Below, one piece after another: positions 1 through 10,774 of a stretch of 64,000 nt of DNA. Each line of letters starts with the position of its first letter. Within the stretch, counting starts at the first letter, position 1. Under the pieces are notes generated by a model that worked only from the letters and a program-made list of their open reading frames with translations, was not told where the DNA came from and searched no databases. The position numbers were made by a program, and so were the translations under genes. The DNA lies in contig OY821519.1 of NCBI GenBank assembly GCA_963682025.1, positions 132,781,612 to 132,845,611 of the forward strand, given 5' to 3'. The stretch comes from Cordilura impudica. Taxonomy: Eukaryota > Arthropoda > Insecta > Diptera > Scathophagidae.

Positions 1-709
1 CTTTACAGACTTAGTAGTTTGGCATTCTACCAGGAAGAGGTATTGCGAATTTTTCAGCAAAATTTTGAATAAATTGAACGATACGAGTAAGTGATTCCGG
101 TGATAATACACGCGATTGCCGCTTTGAAGACTTGCCACTTAGTTCATGTTTTCGTTCAGAAAAGCCAACACTATCGCTATGTCGAATCAAATTTTTAGTT
201 TAGTTTTAAACCAACATCGTAAATAAAACAAAACATCTTTCTACAAATATGTATGACACGAAATAAGTACATTGTATCAACTCTGGATTTATTTTTTACC
301 CTTTGGCCATACTTCTTCCGACTTTCAGTATTATAAACGTTTTCGAGCGACAAATGTTGTCGATGAAATTCCAAATGGCTCACTGGTTTACTTAATTCTT
401 AATTCTTAATTGCCGGCATTGTATACCAAGATCTTCTGGAATTATCTTATTACATTCTTTCGAACAACATGCTTCGTATTTTTCTCCGTACATCAAATCG
501 ATGTTCATAGACTCTTGTATATCTTCAACGGATTCCTCCAATTCGGATATAATATTGGATTCGGAAACATCATGCAAAAAACTTTGATTTTCAGTTAGTC
601 CCGAAGTATTAGCACCGACACTTTCAGATAACGTCATATCGATCTCATCATCGCCATAAACCGAGTCTAGTCTTTTCAAATCATCATAAAAACCGTCAGA
701 AATATCCAT
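1..709 (-). pseudogene. Fragment of an unclassified transposon-encoded ORF, 5' part
   Basis: On the minus strand an ORF starts with Met at 709 and runs to 392. It is acidic at first and ends with a Cys pair region (EACCSKECNKIIPEDLG). After a gap of about 190 bp without coding signal, a second open stretch (1-190) contains VQFIQNFAEKFAIPLPGRMP. From memory this resembles multi-copy arthropod proteins of uncertain transposon class that carry a FxxNFAxxxALPLPGR-like motif. The interval could be an intron or an internal deletion. The left side continues outside the window. A single-copy host gene is the alternative, but the broken structure argues against it. Confidence 0.4.
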
Positions 710-1019
710 TTTTATAAAAATTACTTCAAATTAACATCAGCTTAGTAACAAAATTACAAAAGAACCAAAATTTCGAAACAACTTTTGAGATATTGATAAC
801 ACTCGTTATACAGTTGGCACAAGACTGAAGCGTCGCTTTATTATTTTCCTTTCTTATAGTTATTTTTACAATGTTCTTCGTATTAGTATACGCACATCAA
901 CCCTTTGCTGAGAGCGAACAGAGCAGCAACAATAGCAAAGGTATTGCCACACTAAAAGCGAAAAATACGTCACCACATAGGCATGACGTCACCAAAGTCG
1001 GCACCCAATCATAACTAAC

Positions 1020-1854
1020 TATACCAAATCGCATCTCCCAACTGAAGGTGTGTTCAAAGTGATAATGCGTTATGAAACTTTAAATGCATTTTTCTCAAAA
1101 CTATTATTTTCACACAATAGGTCCCTTTTCTAGCAGAAGGTCACATATACTGTAGTCCCCATATCAATGGATTATTTTCCTAAAATACGGGAATATTACG
1201 TCCTTAATATTTTAAAGAATTCCGACGTTAAACTTCAATTGAGGGCATTTTTCATATATTTGTATTAAAATTGGCTGATCTTTATCTAATTTTGAAAAGT
1301 TATTTCTTCACACACTTTTTGTTTAGATTCCATTGAAAAATAAACAAAGGTCCGATTTTTTTTAACATTTTTGGAAACCGGTTTTAAACGAATTTTTGTT
1401 TTCAAATAAAACTTTTTCTTTTAACACTATTTTTGTTGTTGATTTATGTTTTTATACATTACTCGTAGTTTTAAGTTTAGATTTAAGCCTAGTTCTAAGA
1501 ATATCTTTAATTATCGTTATCATTACGATTGTAAAACTTGTTATCACATATAATTGTCAAGCTAGTTGCACTATACGGGTACACTCTATTAAAACAATAC
1601 ATTATAATTTTGACACTTCTTTAATTTTGTATTTTAATTGTCTGTTTTGTTGTTAGAAAAAATAAAGAATAAAAAAAATCAACTTAATTTAACTTTTAAT
1701 ACTACTTTTTAAATATTGATAAAAAAAAATTTTTAAATTGTGAATGTACATTATGAATGTGAAACATAGATTCGACAAAGCCGAACGTACGTAAGCGGTC
1801 TCATAACAACCCGGCCTGACAAAGAAAACACAGCAAATTTGAGAAACTTTTTTT
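1020..1854. other. AT-rich stretch, no gene seen
   Basis: I see no coding frame with family resemblance, no RNA gene and no clear terminal repeats here. The plus-strand open stretch at 1396-1656 is hydrophobic and AT-driven, which I read as noise. Around 1020-1070 there may be the outer end of the transposon whose ORF lies at 1-709, but I found no inverted partner for it. Confidence 0.5.
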
Positions 1855-2507
1855 TAAACCCTTTCTTTTAACTCTCTGTCTGTCTGTCTGCCTGCCTGCC
1901 ATGGGGCAACCACATTCCCATAGTCTTGATGTGACTATAGATTAATTTTCGGGTAGTCACGCACAGTCACGCATAGTCACGCACAGTCACAGAGTGATTT
2001 AAAACCCAGTTCCTTTTATCCGATCGATCTGAAACTTGGTCGATAGACTTGCTGTGAAAAAAGATTAACTTTGACATAGTCACGCACAATCACGCATAGT
2101 CACGCGCAGTCACGGAGAAATTAAAACCTCACTTTCCCTCATTCGATCGATCTGAAACTTTGTCCATAGACTTGCTGTCGCCAAAGATTAATTTTAAGAT
2201 AGTCATACACAGTCACGCACAGTCACGGGGTGATTTAAACCCCATTTCCCCTCATCTAATCGATCTGAAACTTTGTCCAGATTTGTTGTCGCCAAAGATT
2301 AACTTAAAGATAGTCACGCATAGTCACGCACAGTCACGGAGTTATTTAAAACCCCATTTCCCTTCATCCAATCAATCTGAAATTTGGACCATAGACTTGT
2401 TGTAACCAAATTTTAAAATAGTCATGCAAAGTCACGCACAGTCACGGAGAGATTCAAAATTCATCTGCATAAGGAAAGAAAGAGTTTTAATAAAAACTTT
2501 GTTTTTA
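1855..2507 (+). repeat. Satellite element S, copy 1 (TIR-like ends, internal ~118-bp tandem units)
   Basis: The interval starts near AACCCTTTCTTTTAAC and ends near GAAAGAGTTTTAATAAAA, which are imperfect inverted versions of each other. Inside are four to five tandem units of about 115-124 bp, each with a GATCGATCTGAAACTT block, a CAT AGACTTG block and a run of GTCACGCACAGTCACG-type repeats. A (GTCT)n tract lies just inside the left end. Copies recur at 18862-19095 and 45130-45957. The ORF at 2160-2405 is only a repeat-driven open frame. A non-autonomous DNA element that has amplified an internal satellite is my reading. Confidence 0.7.
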
Positions 2508-2509
2508 TG

Positions 2510-3420
2510 GGTTAGATTATTTTACATCTCAATACACTATTCACAGCGATATTCAATAGCTTCGATACACTGTTTATAGTAGGAACTATCTAGCTCCTTA
2601 AAATAGCCATCAAGCCAAGACTCTAAATCTTTATCGTTGGCAATTCTTTTACCACCGAGACATTATTTCAAATTTGGAAATAGAAAATAATCCGAATAAA
2701 ATTATCCCACGCGCATCCAAAAAAACAGAGCTCATAACCTTGCCCGTAGTTGGAACTGTCTTCGCTTTCTTTGGGCACGATTACCCCATTTTCACTGTTT
2801 CTTTGTCTGAGGTGTGAGGCGGTGAACCCATGTGTCATCAATGGTTATGAATCCACACAAAAACTCGACTTTATTGCGGTGAAACATTCGCCAAATATAT
2901 TGAAACATCTTCACGATTGATGCGGGGCCCATCTTGCGGAGAGCTTTCTCATCTCCAAATTTTCGGTCAATATATGTTGCATAGCGCTTTTTGAAATGCC
3001 TATAATTTCACCTAGCTCACGCACCCTCAGCCGATAATCATCCAATACCATTTTTTGGATTTTTCTTAATCGTTTCTGGCGTGTCGACCCCAGTTGTTTT
3101 TGGCACCTCGTACGGCCTCCTTTAAACCCTGCCACCCAATAATAATAATTTGTCGTGAACGAAGGAACAGGCTCCTCTAAAGTAGAATCTAGCTTTAATA
3201 TTAGTTGGACTGATACCTGTAATTGTAACCAGTTTTCTCCATGCACTGAGATCGTTTATTTTTGATGGTTACAAAAAATACTAAACAACGTGGCGCCATA
3301 AATATGTTTCAATGCGTTGCTATTTTTCACGAAAGTTTTTTTTTTTTTTTTTTTCAAATACTGCAGCCATCTATACGCCAGTTCGGATTGTTCTGGTGCC
3401 GCCCTCGTATCATTCACACA
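2510..3420 (-). mobile_element. Degenerate mariner-family transposon, copy 1
   Basis: Read on the minus strand, 3246-2911 gives a helix-turn-helix region with KIQKMVLDDYRLRVRELGEI and ISKSAMQHILTENLEMRKLS, typical of the second DNA-binding helix bundle of mariner transposases. Downstream, out of frame, come the first catalytic block (FITIDDTWVHRLTPQTKKQ, around 2800-2850) and a C-terminal tail with LGGKRIANDKDLESWLDGYF (around 2600-2660). Stops and frameshifts make it dead. Terminal inverted repeats were not identified, so the limits are approximate. It abuts the satellite element on its left. Confidence 0.75.
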
Positions 3421-4477
3421 TGTATTTTATTATTTGTATAGATCAATTTCAATTTGATTTCAATATTGCCATAAATTAGCTGTTTGATTAACCGTTATAA
3501 GAAAGATCACTAAAGTCAGTTATTTTGTGATTATATATTTATGAGATTATCATCATCTTCATTTCGCTTTCATTTTTTTTTTCTTTCTAAGAAAAATAAA
3601 AGCAAAAATATTAATAAAATACACTTTCTCAGCATTAATATGGTGATTTAAAAAAATGAGTTTCATAGCTATTGCTGGCAATCTTCTTTAATAGTAAAGA
3701 GAAAAAAAAACCGCTCACAACTTCAGTACATTAACGCAATTTTTTCTTTACATGATGAATATTTAAAATTCAACAGTTACGGGTCTTTGAAGCATTGGTG
3801 GATTAACGTTTGCATATTGTTTTCTTTAAAGTATAGCAACTTGTAATGTGTTTTATTATATTTATATATCTCTGAAATTTTTTTTTTTTTGTGCCCTATT
3901 AACATTAAAATTTAAATTTAGACACCCACACATTACTCCTACACACCTAGATTGTAGGTGGGGGGGCAATAAAAAAAAAAACGAAGTAAAAAACTCAATA
4001 AAATTACTTTAAAAATATTAAAATTGTTATCTTAAAAAGATTTTAAAGCACAATATTGATTTTCATACATTCAAAGTGACCCTCTTAAATTTTACAACAA
4101 AAAAAGCCATTACTCTCGAGCACAAAGTTTACAATACCATAAACTTGAAACCAACAATGACCTCTTGTCTTTCGTTAACAAACTGTTGAGATTTACAAAT
4201 TAGTAACAAACTATTGGATTGAATTTGCCACAGAAGGTAAACGGTTGCAAACAAATTAACACACATAAATTCGTGGCATACTCGTAAGGTCCCAAGTTAG
4301 TGGCAGCCAAGGAAAAAAATTAAACACAACAACTCTACAATCATTATAAGAGGCAACATAGTTAGCAGATGCTTTAGATACAGAAAAGGAAATTTTAATA
4401 GACGCATACATAAATATTTTTTATAGTTTTTTACTTCTGTTCTTTTAAATTTTTGTACTTTTAATCTTTAATATTAA
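3421..4477. other. AT-rich intergenic or intronic sequence, nothing assigned
   Basis: The stretch holds poly-T and poly-A runs, a G7 run near 3960 and no open frame of note. I saw no terminal repeats or RNA gene. Confidence 0.5.
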
Positions 4478-4786
4478 CTAGCAGATTCCAGCACTCGAAA
4501 TTAGAGTGCAAATTCTAGGAAAAAAAAAACAAACTCATTTTTATTACAAACACATTAACAATTTTAATAAAAACACACACATAGCGTTGTATAATTTTAT
4601 GTATGGCTTAGTAGCAACTTTAAATGCAATTTACTCAAAATAAAGAAAAAATTTAAAATTCTGTAAATCTGCGAAATGACTAAATAGAAATGCTTTTCAA
4701 ATAATATACGTTTGGTCAAAATCGGGATAAAACGGTAGAACAAAACAACGGTCACAAGAAATCGCCTAGCCTATTAATATTATAGA
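4478..4786 (-). mobile_element. Non-autonomous Helitron, family C, copy 1a
   Basis: The plus-strand left end is CTAG, which on the minus strand is the Helitron 3' end: a hairpin (GCACTCTAATTTCGAGTGC, one mismatch), a short spacer and CTAG followed by T. The other end, near 4786, is the reverse of TCTATAATATTAATAGGC, giving the canonical 5' TC preceded by A. Insertion between A and T without target duplication is the Helitron signature. No coding sequence. Copies of the family lie at 12292-12651, 15229-15631, 32257-32635 and, as pieces, at 10955, 47490 and 51948. Confidence 0.75.
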
Positions 4787-4951
4787 TAGGTTAGGTTATT
4801 TCTTGTGACCGATGTTTTGTTCCACCGTTTATACGATTTTGACCAAACGTATATTATTTAAAAGGTATTTCTTTTCAGCCGTTTTCTAGACTTACAGATT
4901 TTTAAATTTGTTCCTTTATTTTGAGTAAATTGCATTTAAAGTTGGTACTAA

Positions 4952-7235
4952 AGGTACGGTCACATTAGGCAAATATTTGACAAAAAACGCCAAATATTTG
5001 TTTGCCTCAGTCTGACCACAAAATATTATTTGCCGTCAAACAACAAAACAGCAGATTTTAGGCAAACAAAATTATTTGCCTGCAAACAAATATTTGCCTA
5101 ATGTGACCACTCACGACCAAATATTTTCCTCAATTTTGGGCAAATAATTATTTGACCTTACAAAACATTTGTAAGAGCAAACAGTGGCAAACAACAGTTG
5201 TTTCAGCAGTGATGTCAACTTTTAAAATTTAATTCAGTTATTTCTTAAAAAAAAGCTTTTTGTTTTCAAAAGCATTTGTTGTGCAACTTGTTAATATTCA
5301 TTAAAAATTGACTTTAAAGGAAACTGTTATCACAAAAAAATCAATTAACCCGTTATGAACCTATTTGGATTTTTTAAAGTTATTTTGGGAAAACGTGGCA
5401 TTATCTCATAAAATGACCTATATAGTGTTTGATTTTACAACTGAATGTATGCTGGATCCACTAGCTTCATTTCAATGTATATTTTGACCTCTTAACCACT
5501 TAATTTTACATTCAACTTTAAGGTTTTTTTTTTAAATATGTTGTTATTTCTATTTCTATAGCATAATAAATAATGGGATAATTTCAAATATGGTTATGAA
5601 TGGGTTAATTTCCCTAAAAAAAAAGATACTTGATTTTCTATTGTACTAACTTACAAATAACTATATACATCCTGTCCTGAAAGGGTTAAGAGGTCAAAGT
5701 ATACATAGAAATAAATAAAGCTAGTTTTTATTCAGTTTATTCATGATATATGTATGTCTACTTACGATAAAATTCCATATTAAAGAAAAAGCTCTATTAC
5801 AATGATACAAAATTTTAAATAGGTTCATAATGGGTTAATGGATTTCAGATTTAAAAATATCGAGTAAAAGACACTCAAGTAAGTTTTTAAAATATATATA
5901 TTGTGCTGAAATACGATACTAAATAACAAAATTATATCCAAGTATATGGCAAAAGTTTCGAAGTCCATAACTCGGAAAATAGGCTCGATCGTCGAAAAAA
6001 AAATATTTTCCTAGAACCGCAATAAAATGCTTTATAAGTGGTGACAATTTGATACCGATCGGGGCATTGCCTCTAAACTCCACTTAGCCAAATTTATTTT
6101 TAACTTTAGCGTATTTATCATTTTAAAAACACAGAATTTGCCACACTGTTACATTACTTAAAATAAACAGCTGTTTATTTTGTAAACAAAGAAAAAAATA
6201 ATTATAGTTAAAAATAATATTTAAATATAATATAACAGTAAACTTCCAAAACTAACACCAATGCGCTCCACAGCACAAAATAAGAAAACTTTCCTCCTCG
6301 TGCAACATTTGGAAATTTCTGATCAAATATATTTTTAATTTTCGACAGTTTGATCAAACAATTTTTTTAGTCAAATATTTGTTCAAGTGTGACCGCAAGG
6401 CAAATATGTTTTCCTTATTTTTATTTGCCACTATTTGGCAGCTGTTTGATCAAACAAAAAGAGGCAAATAAATGTGTCTAGTGTGACCACAAAATCAACT
6501 CTGTATTTGTTTCACAAAATTTTTGGCAAATACGAGAAAACAAGTTTGCGTCAAATATTTGCCTAATGTGACCGTACCTTAAATAACAAAATTATATCCA
6601 AGTATATGGCAAAAGTTTCGAAGTCCATAACTCGGAAAATAGGCTCGATCGCCGAAAAAAAATATTTTCCTAGAACCGCAATAAAATGCTTTATAAGTGG
6701 TGAAAATTTGATACCGATCGGGGCATTGCCTCTAAACTCCACTTAGCCAAATTTATTTTTAACTTTAGCGTATTTATCATTTTAAAAACACAGAATTTGC
6801 CACAGTTACGTTACTTAAAATAAACAGCTGTTTATTTTGTAAACAAAGAAAAAAATAATTATAGTTAAAAATAATATTTAAATATAATATAACAGTAAAC
6901 TTCAAAAACTAACACCAATGCGCTCCACAGCACAAAATAAGAAAACTTTCCTCCTCGTGCAACATTTGGAAATTTCTGATCAAATATATTTTTAATTTTC
7001 GACAGTTTGATCAAACAATTTTTTAGTCAAATATTTGTTCAAGTGTGACCGCACGGCAAATATGTTTTCCTTGTTTTTATTTGCCACTATTTGGCAGCAG
7101 TTTGATCAAACAAAAAGAGGCAAATAAATGTGTCTAGTGTGACCACAAAATCAACTCTGTATTTGTTTCACAAAATTTTTGGCAAATACGAGAAAACAAG
7201 TTTGCGTCAAATATTTGCCTAATGTGACCGTACCT
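4952..7235. mobile_element. Harbinger-like non-autonomous element (TAA target duplication), family H1
   Basis: Perfect inverted ends of about 30 bp begin AGGTACGGTCACATTAGG and continue with CAAATATTTGAC. They are flanked on both sides by TAA (4949-4951 and 7236-7238), and removing the element plus one TAA restores the Helitron sequence CTACTAACACAT. A 3-bp TWA duplication is the PIF/Harbinger habit. Subterminal regions carry many CAAATATTTGCC-type motifs on both strands. The right 660 bp is present twice in tandem (5921-6580 and 6581-7236), each copy ending in the right TIR. No transposase frame is present. Confidence 0.75.
5349..5834. mobile_element. piggyBac-type MITE flanked by TTAA
   Basis: TTAA at 5345-5348 is followed by CCCGTTATGAACCTATTT, and the right end is the inverse with one mismatch, followed by TTAA at 5835-5838. 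TTAA duplications with ends starting CCC are characteristic of piggyBac elements. A second inverted pair lies inside (TATTTTGACCTCTTAACC near 5480 against GGTTAAGAGGTCAAAGTATA near 5690), making most of the 486 bp foldable. It has no coding sequence and sits in the left arm of the Harbinger-like element. Confidence 0.72.
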
Positions 7236-7236
7236 T
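5921..7236 (+). repeat. 660-bp tandem duplication inside the H1 element
   Basis: The block 5921-6580 and the block 6581-7236 are nearly identical over their whole length; I saw only scattered single-base differences and small indels (for example ACACTGTTACATTAC against ACAGTTACGTTAC). The junction at 6580 is the complete right TIR of the element directly followed by the second copy. Confidence 0.9.
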
Positions 7237-7272
7237 AACACATACATAAAATTATAATATGATATGTTGAAA

Positions 7273-7726
7273 AACAAGTAAGAGTGTTAAATTCGGCTAT
7301 GCCGAATCTTTGATACCCTCCACCTGGGTTTTACGTTTACATTAATATCTGGACTTCTTGCACTATTTGTAACAAATGTATATAAAATATTTGAATATGT
7401 AAACACTTTGATAAACCTATTACTGAATTATTACAACAAATGCTCTGAATTTTCAGCATTTTATAGAAGTGTCTACATATTTTAGGACATAAATTGGCAC
7501 AATGACTCCCGATTTATCCCATTTTAAATACTAACCTGATCCACATAATTACAAACAATATTAAGTTTAACCAGGTTAATGGTTTATTTTGTAATTTTCT
7601 TTTTAATTTAAATTTTTTAATATAAAGGTGCATTTTATTTTTTACAATCCTTTTCAATTATCCAGACCTATTAGTATAGGGCACATTTTTGAGTCCGGAT
7701 AGATCAACTTTCAACTCTTACTTGTT
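7273..7726 (-). mobile_element. Helentron-like non-autonomous element, family B, copy 1
   Basis: The left end AACAAGTAAGAGT is repeated exactly inverted at 7714-7726. Just inside the left end is a hairpin, ATTCGGCTATGCCGAAT (7291-7307), followed by the family-typical text GATACCCTCCACCTGGGTTT. On the minus strand the hairpin precedes a CTTACTTGTT terminus, a layout like non-autonomous Helentrons (DINE/HINE type). No coding frame. Related pieces occur at 10775, 13485, 17741, 18352, 24117, 30258, 33792 and 34585. Confidence 0.55.
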
Positions 7727-7738
7727 TTTATTGTATTA

Positions 7739-7990
7739 AATCTATCTTTGTGTCTTTAAATTAATTAAGATAATTAAGATGAAAATATTTAACAAATTGT
7801 TTTTTTTTTTTTTTAGTTAATATCTGAACATTTTACTAGTACAAGGCAAAACTAAAACTGCCAAAAATTTCAGTCAAAACTATTTTGAATGTATTTGTTA
7901 AATATCGCATAATTCTTTTCAATTTTAAACTTTAAAATCTTTTTAAGTCTGGTAATAACTCTATAATATGAAGGAAGTAAATATGTGGAT
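7739..7990 (+). repeat. Dispersed repeat D, copy 1
   Basis: The text TACTAGTACAAGGCAAAACT followed by AAAACTGCCA and, further on, AATATCGCATAATT is matched with divergence at 29801-29960 (TTACTGATATAAGGTAGAAC, AAATTGCCA, AATATCGCATAATT). Only the shared blocks support this; I cannot see its ends or class. Confidence 0.4.
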
Positions 7991-8089
7991 TCTTTAATAA
8001 CAATGACAAGTATAAAACACTTTTTTGTGCATTACATTAAAATATTATAAATTTGAACATAATTAATTTTAGAAACATAATTAATTTTA

Positions 8090-9552
8090 GAAAAATGTCC
8101 GATTCGTTTTTCGATGATGCTGAAAACACATCAAAGAAATACAGAACATAAAGATTTTGCTTCAGTTAGTTGAGAGACGAGAAGCTAATGGATGGCTGGA
8201 GCGGGTCAAAGGTGACGACTATAAATGCGGATGCAAGGCTTTTGAAAATATATTAAAATGCAATAAATCAGATCTAAGTATACATGCTTATAACCACTGT
8301 TATAAAAAATCTTTTAAAACCAACAGTATTGCCATAATTTGAAATTGTAAAGATGCTAAATTGCGAAAAAATATGCTTAAACGTACTGGAGTCTAAAAAA
8401 AAGATGCCAAATTTTTTTTCAAATTTTATTACCTTTATGTTGAAAAATTATATACTTATTAATAAATTCTTTGGTTTTTAAATCGAAAAATTAATATAAA
8501 ACATATGTTTCGATTTATATTTTTTAAATTTTAATTAAAATTATTTTGGATTTCATCTGAAATTTTTTTAACATCAAATTGAGTTTACTTTAAACTTAAA
8601 TTAAATATTTTTAATTTTAGAGGGATTTTTTTTTTATTTAAAATATAACAGAAATTACATTATCAAAAGACACGATTATATTAGAATAATTGGTTTATGG
8701 AATCTAACATTTCTGTAATGTCTTCATCTTCAAGTTCTTCTTGGCTCTGATATTTTTCTGACGATCGACTTTTATCAACGACATCGCTCGGTATATTGTA
8801 AGTGTGACAGCACCGATTTTTCAATTTCAATCCTTCTTTCATACGTATTACAGAACATAACAACTCGGATTTTATTCTGTTCGAAGTTTGCTTTTAACTA
8901 AAGCCATTAAACTAAACAAACGTTCAACTTCGGCTTTTGAGAAAGACAAAACTAATATAGACAATACAAATATGGATAACTCCTTAAATGGATTTTCGCC
9001 AATAGAACTTTTCAATACATAAAGAGGTTGTATTCAGTGTTGTATCCCAGTTTTGTTCTGTGATATAACTCCATTGGATTTGAATTTTTTCTGTTTCAGA
9101 TGATATAAATTTAAACTCTTCTAATATATTGGTTATCTGTTCTTTTACCCGATTTATTGTGTTTTGTATTGAAAACTTTGGCATTTTTTTAATACAATAA
9201 TATTTTTTGGCAATCGACTTTCTAATTCATTAAAAAAACTGTTGTTGGTGTTTACATTCTTCTATTTCACAATGTTTTGTTATATTTGTTGAAAGAAACG
9301 AGCAGAGTGGTAAAAGGAGTAGTACACAAAATTACTGTACTACACTTTGAAAAATTAAAACATATCAATACCATTAAAATTATATATTTAAAAATAATGA
9401 AAAAAAAAATATCAAAAAAAAGATGCTAAAAGCAACTTTTTATTAATAAAAGATTCTAAGTTAGCATCTAGCATCGTTTGATAAATTTTGGATGCTAAAC
9501 GACAAAAAAAGTTGCTAAATCTAGCAACTAAAAAGCTAAAACGGCAACACTG
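8090..9552. mobile_element. hAT-family remnant (BED finger plus dimerisation-domain pieces)
   Basis: On the plus strand, 8157-8342 has a BED-type zinc-finger pattern: GWLERVKGDDYKCGCKAFE, then KSDLSIHAYNHCYKK. On the minus strand, 8681-8935 carries FSKAEVERLFSLMALVKSKL, the conserved hAT C-terminal dimerisation motif, running on to the ORF MLCSVIRMKEGLKLKNRCCH. Another minus-strand fragment lies at 8984-9184. The right side ends in GGCAACACTG near 9543-9552, the inverse of a common hAT terminus. The opposite orientation of the N- and C-terminal pieces means rearrangement or two insertions. Left limit uncertain. Confidence 0.55.
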
Positions 9553-10774
9553 GAAGCCAAGAACAAATATTATGTTTGAGTTATAACATCTCATTTGCAA
9601 GCCATTTTAATTTATTGTGTAAATTTTAAATGCACACCATATCAAAGAGGTGAATTATACAGAATTGTAAAAATATTTTTTTTTATAATATCTGTATGTT
9701 TTTTATATTATTCTTATGTAATTCTCATGATATTTTTATCTTATTTTTTATATTTTTTTCTTTGTTTTTATGTAATTTTTACATAATTAAAATTGAAAAT
9801 GTACAAATTAAAAATGAATTTTAAAAAAAGTAGTGTTGAGGAAAAAAGTGGGTGTAGGGAAAAAGGGAATTTTTTTCATAAGCGTAGAGATTTCTGAAAA
9901 AATCTCCTGGCATCACTAGTACCTATTAAAAAACAATGTAAAAATTCACAAGACAACGCGACGTAGACTTGCTATGTTCAAAAGCTTTCATAAGACTGAA
10001 TGAAATTGTTGCATACTTTACTCTTTGTCGAGTATTTTCGTTTTTGTTCGGCTGTATACATATAAGAAGCCGATTAGAGTTCGGTTTACTGGTGCTGCTA
10101 TGCATATGTGTGTGTGTTAACAAAAATATACGATATCCCAGTCATCATTTCGAAGATTGTTTTAACAAAAATTACCTTACTGTGTCTTCTTCGAGCACTT
10201 TTAATGATTAAAAACTGATTAATCACATGCGCTATTAGAAAAAGACTAGAAAATGATTTTTGCTTTCTCTTAAAAAGTGATTTATACAAAAATGACATTA
10301 AATACGACGCAAAATTGAGTCGAAACTGATCAGAAAAGCGGATAAAAAGGACTCTCAAGAAGATTCGCGTGTAAGGTAATATTTAATCCCAACAAAAGAA
10401 TATTTTGTGATCAGCAAAAGGGCGCATTTATGACTGTTTTAATAGCACATATGAGTCAAAAAGACTCTACATGATCATTTATTGCATAAAATGCTTACTG
10501 GGATTTTATTCACTATCTGTAGAAACAGGTTTTTTAAGTAAAACAAATCTGCACACAATTTCAATTCTATTTCGTTTACAATGATACGATCACTTTGTAG
10601 CTAGTAATACCAGTAAAATAAGAAAATAGTATCATAATACAGCGTAATCATGAATTGTACTTCTCAATTAGTTTATTTTTAATGTGCCATAAGAAGTTGG
10701 GTTTGTGCTAAGAAAAGCATTAATATATGTTTCCCAGGGCGAAGCTTCATCATTGCACTTTGATTGAGTTGAGC
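9553..10774. other. Unassigned AT-rich stretch with a TATA-like block
   Basis: No family-like coding frame was found. Around 10045-10075 TATACATATAAGAAGCCG is followed about 30 bases on by TCGGTTTACTGG, which could be a core promoter or part of a solo LTR; nothing else supports either. Microsatellite GTGTGTGTG lies near 10105. Confidence 0.35.

Larger units (their letters stand above)
4787..7272 (+). mobile_element. Second Helitron C copy in inverted orientation, interrupted
   Basis: The sequence from 4787 to 4951 is a near-mirror of 4617-4785, so the two Helitron copies stand head to head. Both share private differences from other family members (TTGTTC.ACCG and CAAACGTATATTATTT), which points to local inverted duplication rather than two independent insertions. 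The copy is split after CTACTAA at 4951 by the element at 4952-7235 and resumes with CACATACATAAAATTATA at 7239, matching the continuous sequence in the 12292 and 32257 copies. It then runs into the Helentron-like copy at 7273. Confidence 0.65.

Noticed and set aside
2160..2405. 81-aa open frame as a gene
   Set aside because: It is a translation of the tandem units (LLSPKINFKIV repeated) with no other support.
1900..2450. CRISPR-like regular array
   Set aside because: Units are contiguous tandem repeats without unique spacers, and the genome is eukaryotic; it is a satellite inside a TIR element.
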